Origin: Lachnospiraceae bacterium MD335
GTDB taxonomy: Bacteria; Bacillota; Clostridia; Lachnospirales; Lachnospiraceae
NCBI GenBank assembly: GCA_000403335.2
Contig: KE159630.1
Coordinates: 569,568-611,711 of the forward strand
Reading direction: 5' to 3'
Length of the DNA stretch: 42,144 bases
The notes beneath the pieces are model-generated. The model was not told the DNA's origin. It did not search any database and saw nothing but the letters and a program-made list of their open reading frames with translations. Positions 8,515 through 16,714 of the stretch are shown here, one piece after another. How positions within the stretch are numbered: the first letter of the stretch is position 1; every line of letters starts with the position of its first letter. The position numbers and the translations under genes were made by a program.

Positions 8515-9006
8515 ATGAATACAAAGACGATGGAAGGTCTTGTAGGAGCAAGGACGAATATGAATCTGATGAATACCCCTATGCGTGTTTTCAAGGAAGC
8601 AAGGCGTAAAGGCGATACAGCAACAATGGAGCGCGCAATGGGGTATGCTGATGAATTTTCCGGTAAGGCGGAGGATTATAAGGCGGAAGCTGACAAAGGA
8701 ATGGAAGAAGACGCAAGGGAGGCAAGGGAAAAAGCAAAGTTGCAGTGTGAAGAGGCTATCCAGAAGCGCAGGGAAGAACGTGAAAAACTGGAAGATAGGA
8801 TAGAGGGAAACAGGAATGCTGACACCAATACAGATACCGTGGAGATCAGTGAAGAAGGAAAGGTATTGTTGAAGGATAACGTAGATTCTGGCAGCATAGG
8901 CTCCGATGAAATAAAGATGGATGCCGTAAAGGAACCTGTAACCTATACAAAAACAGGAGAGACGGTTTCTGCGGAACAGGAGGCAAGCATTTCAGTTTCT
9001 GTTTAA
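8515..9006 (+). CDS. Charged coiled-coil protein of effector locus 1, unknown function
   Basis: A 163-residue hydrophilic protein; I recognise no domain. Residues about 40-105 are strongly charged and helical (repeated EEDAREAREKAK and KRREEREKLEDR), followed by an acidic tail containing VEISEEGKVLLKDN. There is no signal peptide or membrane segment. The ATG at 8515 is 7 bases after GGGAGG; the in-frame GTG 15 bases earlier overlaps nothing useful. It is the first gene after the kinase and is closed by a strong terminator at 9138. A scaffold, chaperone or non-classically exported helper are all possible. Confidence 0.65.
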   Translation: MNTKTMEGLVGARTNMNLMNTPMRVFKEARRKGDTATMERAMGYADEFSGKAEDYKAEADKGMEEDAREAREKAKLQCEEAIQKRREEREKLEDRIEGNRNADTNTDTVEISEEGKVLLKDNVDSGSIGSDEIKMDAVKEPVTYTKTGETVSAEQEASISVSV

Positions 9007-9137
9007 AATAGATATATTACCGAAACAATTTAGCATACTTTCTCTGTCTGTAGCAGTAAGATGGAACTTATAGTCCGGAAATTGGAGGTACATTTTAGGT
9101 ATGCAGGCCGTAGATATCTGTAAAGAGCATTGAGAAC

Positions 9138-9188
9138 CATGCAAACCGCCGCTATGGAGTTATGCCATAAGTGACGGTTTGCTGTTTT
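9138..9188 (+). terminator. Terminator closing the first transcription unit of locus 1
   Basis: GCAAACCG near 9139 pairs with CGGTTTGC near 9175, with further pairing of CTATGG-type bases inside, followed by TGTTTTTT. The stem resembles the R3 dyad (CCGCCGCTATGG). Confidence 0.8.
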
Positions 9189-9189
9189 T

Positions 9190-9419
9190 TACTCGGATAG
9201 AGGTTATTCTGTTCATCGATTTGGAACGGAGTAATAGGGGTATCTGGAGAAAGCACGTTTGTGAAAGAAGCATCTTCGGGCAGCACATTGGATATACAGA
9301 TATATTCTTTACATCTTATTCCGCAGAGGCGCATAAAACTTTGCCTCTGCGGTCTGCCCGGACTTATTGCAATTCATATTATAAAATTTTAGGAGGATAA
9401 GAACATGGCAATTACATGA
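9190..9419 (+). pseudogene. Relic of effector genes: degenerate 3' end, then a four-codon effector start
   Basis: No intact gene is present here. GGATATACAG at about 9290 followed by TTATTCCGCAGAGGCGCA and a TGCCTCTGCGG dyad matches the 3' end and downstream hairpin of the 35568-36137 gene, but the reading frame and stop are lost. Next come part of repeat R2 (CCCGGACTTATTGCA, 9356-9370) and an excellent AGGAGG site ahead of ATG-GCA-ATT-ACA-TGA (9405-9419). That is the first four codons (MAIT) of an effector-type start, ended by a TGA that overlaps the following kinase start. It looks like a recombination scar that now acts as a coupled leader. Confidence 0.6.
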
Positions 9420-10495
9420 AGATAACGAGCGTGATGATGAAAAGCCTTGATGCAATGCAGGAAAGCTATATGCAACAGGTATACCAATGTTTGTCGGTCG
9501 GGATGGCGGTTTCCGTTCTCTTTTATATGGTACTGTATGTGGCAATGGCAGTTATTTTTCACAGTCTCATTAAAGGGGAAGCCGTAATGGCCTGGCAGGA
9601 CATCATCCTGCTTTCCATTCTAAATTTTGTCGGGAGCATGATTGCAAACGTGGTCAACGGCCTGCTTATTGTAAGAATAAATACAGATGCTTTTGTGCTG
9701 TTTGATGAAAAGCCAGACCTGCTTTGGAAGATTCCCATGATAGCAGTATGTATTTTTGCGGGAGAGGCCGCCCTGATCTATTTCTGGCAGAGATACCGCA
9801 TCCTGCTTGCCGAGAGACAGAAACATTTCGTGGAGGAACAGCAGGTCAAGGCCATGAAGAAGCGTTTGGAGGAAGCGGAGAATTTCTATGGAAGCATCCG
9901 GAAGGTGCGCCACGAGATGAAGAACCATATGGCGAACATCAAAGGACTGGCAGGAGCCGGGGAGTATGGGGAAATAGAGGATTATATACGGCGGATGGAT
10001 GAGACCATGCAGGAACTGGAATATAAGTATGTGACGGGGAATGCAGTGACGGATGTCATCATCAATGACAAATGCCGCAGGGCGGAAAAGGCGGGAATCC
10101 GGTTTGATGCAGATTTCCGGTATGGCGGGGAAATTCCCGTGTTTGATATGGGGATCATATTGAACAACCTTTTGGATAATGCCATAGAAGCCTGCGAAAA
10201 ACTGGAAACAGGTAAAGGATTTATACGCCTTTCGTTAAAGCGGAAAAAGCAGTTTTTGATACTGTATGTAGAAAATAGCTTTGACGGCGCTGTCCCTGTA
10301 AGCAAAGGCAGTCCGCTCCCGCCTACAACGAAACAGAGTATCCTGCCGGGAATCATTACGGAGCATGGGATAGGGCTTGAAAATGTGCGGGATATTGCGG
10401 AGAGGTATTTTGGCGGTGTAAACATAAAAGTGAAAGGGGATGTGTTCCATGTGACGGTAATGCTGCAGCAGGGGGAGGTGGGGGAAGGTAAGTAA
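9416..10495 (+). CDS. N-terminally shortened GHKL histidine kinase, locus 1
   Basis: The 359-residue protein has an intact catalytic half: H-box RHEMKNH (near residue 166), N-box NNLLDNAIEAC (near 250) and G-box EHGIGLENV. It resembles the locus 2 kinase closely from FVE(E/Q)QQV onward. Its sensor part is only about 125 residues with roughly three membrane segments, against about 240 residues in locus 2. The start sits behind the four-codon MAIT leader and overlaps its stop, so it probably depends on coupling. It may be signal-blind, a modifier of the full kinase, or simply decaying. Confidence 0.8.
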   Translation: MKITSVMMKSLDAMQESYMQQVYQCLSVGMAVSVLFYMVLYVAMAVIFHSLIKGEAVMAWQDIILLSILNFVGSMIANVVNGLLIVRINTDAFVLFDEKPDLLWKIPMIAVCIFAGEAALIYFWQRYRILLAERQKHFVEEQQVKAMKKRLEEAENFYGSIRKVRHEMKNHMANIKGLAGAGEYGEIEDYIRRMDETMQELEYKYVTGNAVTDVIINDKCRRAEKAGIRFDADFRYGGEIPVFDMGIILNNLLDNAIEACEKLETGKGFIRLSLKRKKQFLILYVENSFDGAVPVSKGSPLPPTTKQSILPGIITEHGIGLENVRDIAERYFGGVNIKVKGDVFHVTVMLQQGEVGEGK

Positions 10496-10547
10496 ATGAC
10501 CTTGCACTAAATGAAACTCAAAAACAGATTAAAACGGAGGATTAAAA

Positions 10548-11222
10548 ATGGCTATCGGTGGAATAGGACAAAATTATTATCAGAACAATGTGGAAACAAA
10601 GAGAAATACGAAAAATGTGAACGGTACGGAAAAATTCGCACTGGAAAAAACAGGCAGTACACAGGAACTATCGGAAGCGGAAGAAATGGAGCTGTTTAAG
10701 AAAGAGTTTTATCAGGAGTTGTCTCAGATTACTACGCACGCAACAGTAAGTAATGCGGCAGTTAATGTGACTGAGGCTGCTTTTAAGAGAATGAAAGACG
10801 ATCCTGAATATAAGCAGCAGGTTTTAAGTTGGATTAAGCATGATTTAGGAGCTTCATATGGTTCAAGGAATGCGTCTGTAATGTTGACAGTTGGTGAAAC
10901 GCTAGAACAATGTAGGGGTGATGCTTGGCCGGTTTCCGCAGATTCTGAATTTGGTATTCGCTCACAAGATAGTTTTTATAAAAGTAGCAATGAAAGAAAA
11001 GAGAGACAGAAAGAATTATTGGAGGAATATTTACAAAAGCGTCAAGCGGCAAAACAAATTCAGCAGGAACTTTTGGATGAAAAGATTGCAAAGGCGGAGC
11101 AGGAGAGAAGCAGGCTGGCAAAGGCATGGGCTGGTGACAGGCAGATGGCGGCGGCTTCCAACGCTTATGAATCAAATGTTATGACGGAGACAGCGGCAGG
11201 CGGAGATACGCTGCTTGGGTAA
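10548..11222 (+). CDS. Effector-like protein, M-x-I-x-G-I start, homologous to the 33983 product
   Basis: A 224-residue hydrophilic protein starting MAIGGIGQNYYQNN after GGAGGATTAAAA. A central segment (AAFKRMKDDPEYKQQVLSWI, about residues 83-103) matches AFERMKIDPEYEEYVLNRV in the 33983-34810 product. The last ~80 residues form a charged helix ending KAWAGDRQMAAASNAYES. No signal peptide, membrane segment or enzyme motif is visible. It follows a GHKL kinase as does its relative in locus 2. It resembles Lachnospiraceae DUF6033-type proteins (name from memory, low certainty). Function unknown. Confidence 0.7.
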   Translation: MAIGGIGQNYYQNNVETKRNTKNVNGTEKFALEKTGSTQELSEAEEMELFKKEFYQELSQITTHATVSNAAVNVTEAAFKRMKDDPEYKQQVLSWIKHDLGASYGSRNASVMLTVGETLEQCRGDAWPVSADSEFGIRSQDSFYKSSNERKERQKELLEEYLQKRQAAKQIQQELLDEKIAKAEQERSRLAKAWAGDRQMAAASNAYESNVMTETAAGGDTLLG

Positions 11223-11230
11223 TGAAGGGC

Positions 11231-11293
11231 ATCATGCCCGGACTTACCGCAAGGGGGCATGGGCGGCTCCGAATGACAGAGGGGCCGCAGCAG
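11231..11293 (+). repeat. Hairpin repeat R2, copy a
   Basis: CCCGGACTTACCGCAAGGGG followed by a stem: GCGGC and a TCCG/CAGA-like inner part pair with GGGGCCGC downstream. Other copies lie at 13432, 15492 and 34841, each ahead of a gene of the effector array. Confidence 0.75.
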
Positions 11294-11379
11294 ATAAGAG
11301 AAATGAAACTTTTTTGAGGGCCGGTTCGTATTATCAGCAGATGGCCGGTTCCATCAATTTATGGAGGAGGGCTTGAAAA

Positions 11380-11634
11380 ATGCGTGTCAGCAGAATAACG
11401 GCATTACTTATTACGGCAATGATGATTCCAGCGACCAGCGGATGCACCACACAGGGAACCCCCGCCCCGGATGCCGTGCATCAGATTGAGGATGGCGGTC
11501 CGGCGGTCTATGATGATGACCCGATAGCGGTGGAGCCGCAGCTTGACGAAGATGGACTGAACAGGGATTCGGATGAGTCCAATGTGCAGGGGGAGATCAT
11601 TTCGGCGGAACCGCATAAAGGGAGTGCGGAGTGA
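11380..11634 (+). CDS. Small acidic lipoprotein, locus 1
   Basis: An 84-residue protein with a lipoprotein signal (RVSRITALLITAMMIPATSGC, Cys at about residue 22) followed by a short, very acidic, probably disordered tail (DDDPIAVEPQLDEDG). GGAGGAGGG precedes the ATG. It lies between two effector-like genes behind R2 copy a. Short lipidated acidic proteins in such places can be surface tethers or immunity-type proteins, but nothing here proves either. Confidence 0.65.
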   Translation: MRVSRITALLITAMMIPATSGCTTQGTPAPDAVHQIEDGGPAVYDDDPIAVEPQLDEDGLNRDSDESNVQGEIISAEPHKGSAE

Positions 11635-11718
11635 AAAAAGTATTTACTGGATTTATATAGAATTTCGACAGAACGGCAAACATAATGAGTCAAAACAAAG
11701 AAAAGGAGAGTGCAGATT

Positions 11719-12765
11719 ATGAATATCGATTACAGCCAGTTTTACAGAGGGACAACAAATATCCCATCATATGGGGGTGGTGCGTATAAGAAGGACACCC
11801 TTGTAAAATATGAGTTCAACACCACGGATGAACATGGCAACAAGGTCATGGACAAAATGTCGAGGGAGGAAACCCTGCAGGCGATGAAGGACATCCGTTC
11901 ACAGTATGGGGACAGCGTTATCGTGGAGTTTTCAGGAGACGGCATGGCGGCCCTTGCGGAGGGCAGGAAGGGCTGGACGGTGCCGGAAGATAAGGAAGCA
12001 GTGGAGGCAAGAAATGCGGCATTCCAAAAGGATATCGTGCAGGTTGACAAGTCCTTAAATAATCTCCCGGCATATTCGGGGATGTATGGCGCAGACAAGG
12101 CGGTTGCGTCCGCACTGGAGAACTGCGGCAAAGAGGAGCAGGGATTTGTGTATGACATCATCCGGCAGAATTTCCTTGTCGGGAACAGCGGCTCCATGAC
12201 GGAAGAAGAGCGGCAGGCGAACATATCGCTCGGCATGAAGAAAGCGGAATATGCGGCAGAAAACTTTATTCCGGAGGACAGCAGGGATGCGTTTCTGGAG
12301 GCAATGGAATCCATTGCGAAACTGGCAAGCGCGGGAAAAGCGGACAGTAACGGAAACATGGATTACGGTGTGGCAAAAGGCAGGTATCTTGGGCATGGGA
12401 GCAATCTTGTCCAGACCACAAGCGCGCTTGACATGATGCGGACGATGGACAAAGACGCATACGCAGAGTACCAGAAGATGGGGGAAAAAGATGACGGCGG
12501 GCTTAGTTCGTTGAAATACCTTACAAACTGGTATGCGGGCGCGGTAAAGAAGAACCCCTCGATGGTTGATAATTACGAAAAGCAGTCGGAGGAATATGTG
12601 GAGAAGAATGTGAAAAACCAGAAACTGGATAAGACTTTCACAGGATTAAAGACGGGAAGCAAGGCCGCTTTCTTTGAAAGCCTGAGAATGTTCCACAGCA
12701 GCAATCCTAATTTCCTCTCATCTATCATAAACCGGGAGCTTGCATCGAAGTTTTGGGGATTTTAG
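11719..12765 (+). CDS. Effector-like protein, 348 residues, unknown function
   Basis: Starts MNIDYSQFYRGTTN after AAAAGGAGAG; an in-frame GTG nine bases earlier overlaps the ribosome site. The body is soluble and helix-rich, with segments such as DKMSREETLQAMKDIRSQYG and SMTEEERQANISLGMKKAEY, a conserved-looking GRYLGHGSNLVQTTSALDMM and a basic C-terminus. I see no signal peptide, membrane helix or catalytic motif. It lies between the lipoprotein and a C_GCAxxG_C_C gene, at a spot typical of the large variable proteins of both loci. Family not recognised. Confidence 0.65.
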   Translation: MNIDYSQFYRGTTNIPSYGGGAYKKDTLVKYEFNTTDEHGNKVMDKMSREETLQAMKDIRSQYGDSVIVEFSGDGMAALAEGRKGWTVPEDKEAVEARNAAFQKDIVQVDKSLNNLPAYSGMYGADKAVASALENCGKEEQGFVYDIIRQNFLVGNSGSMTEEERQANISLGMKKAEYAAENFIPEDSRDAFLEAMESIAKLASAGKADSNGNMDYGVAKGRYLGHGSNLVQTTSALDMMRTMDKDAYAEYQKMGEKDDGGLSSLKYLTNWYAGAVKKNPSMVDNYEKQSEEYVEKNVKNQKLDKTFTGLKTGSKAAFFESLRMFHSSNPNFLSSIINRELASKFWGF

Positions 12766-12813
12766 GGTTATGGAGGGGATGGCTGTTTATGGGTGCATAT
12801 TACTAATATGGCA

Positions 12814-12872
12814 CAGAGGGCGGGCATCCCCGGCGTTTCGGCAGATCGGGGAATCGAGGGGGCAGGGGGAGG
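12814..12872 (+). repeat. Hairpin repeat R1, copy a
   Basis: Contains GGGCGGGCATCCCCGG, GCAGATCGGGGAATCG and a G-rich tail that merges into the ribosome site of the next gene. R1 occurs eight times in the window, always at gene borders within the two effector loci. Confidence 0.75.
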
Positions 12873-12880
12873 GTATATCT

Positions 12881-13297
12881 ATGAAAGAATATATAAAGAA
12901 TCGGGTACATGAACTGTACTGGAATGATAATATAAATTGCGCGAGGACAGCAATCATCTGTTTGAGTGAATTATTTGAAACGGCTATTGAACAGCAGATA
13001 ATCTGGTCTGCGGTTGGATTGCATGGTGCTGGCGGTTATAGGGCGCAGTGTGGCTTGGTTGAAGGCACACTTATGTTTATAGGGATTTATCTCCATAAGA
13101 TGGGGAAAACAGAAGATGAAATTGTATCTGCTTGCTATAACTTTGCGTCTGCTTTTGAAAAAACATTCGGTTCATTAAGATGCTTTGAACTACGTCCTAT
13201 GGGATTTTCAGAAAGTGATCCGCCACATATGTGTGAAAATTTGACTGGTAAAGGGATTGAATTTGCGTATCAATATATTTTAGAGGTCACAAAGTAA
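12881..13297 (+). CDS. C_GCAxxG_C_C family putative redox protein, copy 1
   Basis: The 138-residue protein matches the C_GCAxxG_C_C pattern: NCARTAIICL near residues 18-28, then GAGGYRAQCGLVEGTLMFIG (about 50-70), FGSLRCFELRP (about 105-115) and HMCENL. The spaced cysteines are thought to bind metal or do redox chemistry; some relatives occur with oxidoreductases. The classic GCA is altered here (QCGLVEG), as in the second copy at 37681, which differs at only about 12 of the aligned residues. R1 lies on both sides, so it looks like a mobile cassette. The ATG at 12881 follows a GGGGAGGG run. Confidence 0.75.
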   Translation: MKEYIKNRVHELYWNDNINCARTAIICLSELFETAIEQQIIWSAVGLHGAGGYRAQCGLVEGTLMFIGIYLHKMGKTEDEIVSACYNFASAFEKTFGSLRCFELRPMGFSESDPPHMCENLTGKGIEFAYQYILEVTK

Positions 13298-13310
13298 TAT
13301 CCCCGATACG

Positions 13311-13427
13311 CCACAGCCGGACAAGGCAGGGGAGGCATTCCCAGCGTTCCGGCGGATTGGGGAGAGGAGGTGAATGTCGGTATGGAATTTGACGGGGGAA
13401 CATAGGCAAAATGTAATTATGAAGTAA
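13311..13427 (+). repeat. R1 copy b with a remnant gene start
   Basis: R1 (CACAGCCGGACAAGGCAGGG, then GGCGGATTGGGGAG) runs into GAGGAGGTGAATGTCGGT and ATGGAATTTGAC, which stops after seven codons (13382-13402). The same border and first codons introduce an intact 132-residue gene at 38198 (GAGGAGGTGAAAGTCAGT, ATGGAATTC). This is a gene-start scar left after replacement of the body. Confidence 0.65.
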
Positions 13428-13431
13428 TGAA

Positions 13432-13490
13432 CTGCTCGGACTTATTACAAGGGAGCGGGTGCGGCTCTGAACGACAGAGGGGCCGCAATA
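13432..13490 (+). repeat. Hairpin repeat R2, copy b
   Basis: CTCGGACTTATTACAAGGGA, then GCGGCTCTGAACGACAGAGG and GGCCGC. The stem GCGGC-TCTG pairs with CAGA-GGG-GCCGC, leaving a three-G bulge on the 3' side. It ends about 20 nt before the ribosome site of the gene at 13514, so it is in the leader, with no T-run after it. Confidence 0.75.
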
Positions 13491-13513
13491 ATAAAAATAA
13501 TGGAGGATTTGAA

Positions 13514-15058
13514 ATGGGAGTTAATTCAGTAAATGATGCAGGTTCCGCATATGGAGCGGCTTTCAGGAACAAGCCGGTATACTTCATGACGGGAAAAGAG
13601 ACAGAGGCGTTTTTTGACGGGAAGATGCGCAGGAACATGGAGCTGCGGGAGGACACCTGCACCCTCAGCAGCAATAATACATACCGCAGGCAGCATACCA
13701 CTTATGAGGTTTCCGATAGGGACAAAGGCAGCGCATTCCTGGATTTGAATTTTCTGATCAAGGACGGGACCAGCAGCCTGAAAGGGAATCTCAGCGATGA
13801 TAAGGATGTGGATTTCTATAACTTTTCCATCCCATTTATGAACTTCCAACGGAATTATTTCGGTGTTGAAGCTTACATTGATATGCCGGAGGGCTGTGAT
13901 TACGACCTTACCCTGTATGACGAATATGGCAACCAGGTGGGGAAGGCAGAGTGGGACGGAGAGGGGCGGAAGAAGCTGACCGTCCCTAATTGGGATATCA
14001 ATACCAATAAATACTGCCTTAAGGTAGAAAACGGAAACGGGGAGGAGGTTTCCCCGGATGATTATTACAGGATCAGTTTCCATGTTTCTGAAAACAAGGA
14101 GCATGAAAAGACTGACGCCGTCAGGGAAGCATATGGGAATCTCCACAGCGCATACAGCCGGAAGGATGAAAACTGGCGGGAATATCTTGACCAGTACAAT
14201 GCAGTCCTGCGGGAGACGGAGCAGAATTATTTAAAAGAGCTGGAGCAGCTCCACCGGAAGCAGTTTGACAGCCTGCCAGAAGAAAAGAAGTATAAGGGCG
14301 GGCGCACCGTGGATGAACTGCTGCAGGACATGGCGGAGGGGAAGGGCTTAAATGATGCAGAACTGGAGTATGTGAAGATTTTTGCCAACCTGAAAGACAT
14401 GGAAAAGGCGCAACAGAAAGCGGAGCTGAAAAACAGCTTTTCAGATGATTTCGTTAAGGATTTGGAGGGGATGGGCATTTCCCGTGAGGACATAGAGGGT
14501 ATGCGCGTAAGGATTGGGAGCAGCGGGGATGTGTCCGTGGACGGGATAGAAGATAGCGCCGTCCGGGAACAGGTACAGAAACTGATAGATGAAAAGTACG
14601 GTGACCAGATGTACCAGTATTACATAGGCATTGCAGACAGCGTGGGAGACCTGTCCGGTGGCACATACCGGTATGCCACGGACATACAGGAAGTGCGGCG
14701 CTACCTGAAAGGGGTTACGGGGGAGGACATTTCCTTAGAAAATCTTTATCTGACGCCTGACGGGAAGATCGGAGGGCTTCCGGACAAGGCGGCTGATCTG
14801 ATCAACAAGACGAAGGACAATGCCAAGATAGAACGGATGAAGGATGCGCTGGTGGATATCATAGGGAAGATCAGGATAAGCGGCGACTTGGGGATTCCCG
14901 ATTTCACTTCACAGTTCCAGTTCAAGGATGGGGCGTTTTCCGTGGCAGACAGCGGTTTTGCGGTTGATATGGGCGCATTGGATGGCCGGTTTACACCACA
15001 GTCCTCCGGCAATATGTATTCTGATATGTATAGATATCAGTTCAGGAAAGTTTTATAA
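13514..15058 (+). CDS. Large effector-like protein with a PPC-like beta domain
   Basis: The 514-residue protein starts MGVNSVNDAGSAYG after GGAGG; an upstream in-frame ATG (13427) lies inside R2 and lacks a ribosome site. Residues about 75-195 look like a bacterial pre-peptidase (PPC) beta-sandwich: DVDFYNFSIP, YDLTLYDEYGNQVG, NKYCLKVENG, YRISFHV. These domains sit in secreted proteins and bind surfaces or partners. The rest is charged and helical (about 210-330) with a mixed C-terminal half. There is no signal peptide, so if it is exported the route is unusual. It follows R2 copy b and a C_GCAxxG_C_C gene. Function unknown. Confidence 0.7.
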   Translation: MGVNSVNDAGSAYGAAFRNKPVYFMTGKETEAFFDGKMRRNMELREDTCTLSSNNTYRRQHTTYEVSDRDKGSAFLDLNFLIKDGTSSLKGNLSDDKDVDFYNFSIPFMNFQRNYFGVEAYIDMPEGCDYDLTLYDEYGNQVGKAEWDGEGRKKLTVPNWDINTNKYCLKVENGNGEEVSPDDYYRISFHVSENKEHEKTDAVREAYGNLHSAYSRKDENWREYLDQYNAVLRETEQNYLKELEQLHRKQFDSLPEEKKYKGGRTVDELLQDMAEGKGLNDAELEYVKIFANLKDMEKAQQKAELKNSFSDDFVKDLEGMGISREDIEGMRVRIGSSGDVSVDGIEDSAVREQVQKLIDEKYGDQMYQYYIGIADSVGDLSGGTYRYATDIQEVRRYLKGVTGEDISLENLYLTPDGKIGGLPDKAADLINKTKDNAKIERMKDALVDIIGKIRISGDLGIPDFTSQFQFKDGAFSVADSGFAVDMGALDGRFTPQSSGNMYSDMYRYQFRKVL

Positions 15059-15084
15059 GTATGTGATACCCTATCCCCGATAAG

Positions 15085-15150
15085 CCACAGCCCGACAAGG
15101 CAGAGCGGGCATCCCCGGTGTTCTGGCGGATTGGGGAACCGGGGAGCAGC
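15085..15150 (+). repeat. Hairpin repeat R1, copy c
   Basis: CACAGCCCGACAAGGCAGAG, then CATCCCCGGTGTTCTGGCGG and ATTGGGGAACCGGGGAGCAG. CCCCGGT pairs perfectly with ACCGGGG. This copy precedes the broken PEBP gene. Confidence 0.8.
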
Positions 15151-15195
15151 GGCTGTCGGGAATGCAGAAATAAATTGCTCAAACTTGGAGGGACT

Positions 15196-15438
15196 ATGAA
15201 TAATACTGTTTTGGAATTTGAGTGCATTGGCATGGATGGCGGAAGCAAATTTCCCATCGAATATACCGGACGTGGGCAGGACATATCGCCGGAATTTATA
15301 ATTAAGAACCTGTCACCGAATGCGAAAACCCTCGCTGTTACATTGGAAGATTTATCACATCCAATTAAGGATTTTACGCATTGGGTTAGGGCAGGTCTCC
15401 CCGGTTTTCTGGTAGATTGGGGAATCGGGGAGCAGTAA
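15196..15438 (+). pseudogene. Truncated YbhB/YbcL (PEBP) family gene running into R1
   Basis: After GGAGGG, the first ~63 residues (MNNTVLEFECIGMDGGSKFP, then DISPEF, then VTLEDLSHPIKDFTHW) fit the N-terminal third of the phosphatidylethanolamine-binding/Raf-kinase-inhibitor-like family, whose members are usually 150-180 residues. The frame then enters R1 copy d and ends after 80 residues as VRAGLPGFLVDWGIGEQ, a tail encoded by the repeat. A full-length relative is at 23849-24352. It is thus a gene cut by recombination at R1 and is probably non-functional. Confidence 0.8.
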
Positions 15439-15452
15439 GAGGAGGTGTTGCC
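15388..15452 (+). repeat. Hairpin repeat R1, copy d
   Basis: TCTCCCCGGTTTTCTGGTAG, then ATTGGGGAATCGGGGAGCAG and AAGAGGAGGTG. CCCCGGT pairs with ATCGGGG, using one G-U pair. It forms the 3' end of the truncated PEBP frame. Confidence 0.75.
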
Positions 15453-15491
15453 GTGGAACGTAGATAAAGTGTTTCTGTATGAAGGAGTAAA

Positions 15492-15550
15492 CTGCTCGGA
15501 CTTACTATGAGAGAGCAGAGGCGGCTCTGATCGACAGAGGGGCCGCAATA
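15492..15550 (+). repeat. Hairpin repeat R2, copy c
   Basis: CTCGGACTTACTATGAGAGA, then GCGGCTCTGATCGACAGAGG and GGCCGC, the same stem with a three-G bulge as copy b, about 15-20 nt ahead of the GGAGG of the next gene. Confidence 0.75.
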
Positions 15551-15575
15551 TTAAAATTGTGGAGGATTAAAGATA

Positions 15576-16577
15576 ATGAGCATTAGTGGAATTGGAACTT
15601 CACACTATCCTGCATGGCAGGAAGCGGGAAGGGGACAAAAGAATAATTCGGGAGTAGGATTTGCAAGCAGGATGGCAGATATAGTTGGTGCGAATACTTC
15701 CGAAAGTGGAAGGAAAACGAATGCCGTTTCTGGGCGCGACAATTATGTAGGAGGGGATGCAGCCAGTGTTTATGACATGGGCGTGTATTCAAGGAAAGAT
15801 ATATCGGTATCACAGAACCTAAATCTGCCAATCGAAACGGAACGGTATAAGATTGAGGATGCCAGCTATGTGGACGGGGTTCCAGCATATGAGATCATGG
15901 ATAAGGAAACAGGAAGAGGGCTGTACATAAGGGAAGACCAGTTGATGATACAGAAGGATGAAAAGACCGGACTGGAATTTGTCATCAATATGGATCAGCC
16001 GTTTTCCTGTAATGTGCCAATGACGGGAGAACTTAAAGGGATTTTGAATGAGATAGCCGGGAAAAGAGGGATTGATCTGAAGGAAGTGCCGTTGCAAGGC
16101 GGACTGATAGTGAACCAAGACCCTAGAACCGGACTGCGCTATTTATCCATACAGGGCAATGAGGCAAAGGGGATGTCTGTTGTTGCGACATCGAAAGAGG
16201 ACTTGGAGATTATTGAAAAGCTGGCTGATGAATTTACCAAGTATTCAGTCAGTTCACAGCGTTCTACAGCAGGGCTGTATGCACTGCTTGAAATATCCGG
16301 CAACCTGAAACGGGAAGGGGAAGGGATGACGTTCCTGACACCGAATGGCATTACTTATATCCCTTATGATGGCGATAAGGATAAGGCATGGGAAATTGAA
16401 ATCCCAAGTTCGGATTATAGTGTAGCACGGAAATACCTTGCAATGGGGATTGAAGCCTCAAACTACCAGGCATGGCTTAGCAAGTTCAATAGTGCAAGAC
16501 TGCTTGACATAGATACGGAGCAATTGAACCATTACAGTATGAATGGCGACAGGAATGGCTATCGATTTATGCAATAA
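15576..16577 (+). CDS. Effector-like protein, M-x-I-x-G-I start, 333 residues
   Basis: Starts MSISGIGTSHYPAWQ after GGAGGATTAAAGATA. A low-complexity N-terminal ~70 residues leads into a folded region with many beta-prone stretches (YKIEDASYVDGVPAYEIMDKETG near 90-115, GLRYLSIQGNEAKGMSVV near 185-205) and a helical C-terminus (YLAMGIEASNYQAWLSKFN). No signal peptide, membrane segment or known catalytic motif is visible. It is the last effector-like gene of locus 1, preceded by R2 and followed by a terminator hairpin. Unknown function; the shared start motif links it to the other array members. Confidence 0.7.
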   Translation: MSISGIGTSHYPAWQEAGRGQKNNSGVGFASRMADIVGANTSESGRKTNAVSGRDNYVGGDAASVYDMGVYSRKDISVSQNLNLPIETERYKIEDASYVDGVPAYEIMDKETGRGLYIREDQLMIQKDEKTGLEFVINMDQPFSCNVPMTGELKGILNEIAGKRGIDLKEVPLQGGLIVNQDPRTGLRYLSIQGNEAKGMSVVATSKEDLEIIEKLADEFTKYSVSSQRSTAGLYALLEISGNLKREGEGMTFLTPNGITYIPYDGDKDKAWEIEIPSSDYSVARKYLAMGIEASNYQAWLSKFNSARLLDIDTEQLNHYSMNGDRNGYRFMQ

Positions 16578-16604
16578 GAAGAAAACCAATAATGCACAAA
16601 CGAT

Positions 16605-16648
16605 AAAAGGGAACCAAGCAGGAACACTTCATGTTTGGTTCCCTTGTT
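16605..16648 (+). terminator. Terminator ending effector locus 1
   Basis: AAGGGAACCAA pairs with TTGGTTCCCTT, followed by GTT. The same hairpin and flanking ACAAACGAT lie at 39612-39660, at the end of locus 2, again just before a Com-like gene. Confidence 0.85.
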
Positions 16649-16714
16649 CCATATCAGTGCGGGGAGATAGCAATAGATGTATTTGGGGGGAGAGGAGGTG
16701 GTATTATACGGAAA

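Noticed and set aside
7046-11222. Search for an AgrB/AgrD-type peptide gene near the GHKL kinases
   Set aside because: No membrane protease of AgrB type and no short peptide gene with a suitable ribosome site were seen in either locus.
13427-13513. Longer N-terminus for the PPC-domain protein from an ATG at 13427
   Set aside because: The extra 29 codons are the R2 repeat, lack a ribosome site, and are not open in the equivalent R2 copy c.
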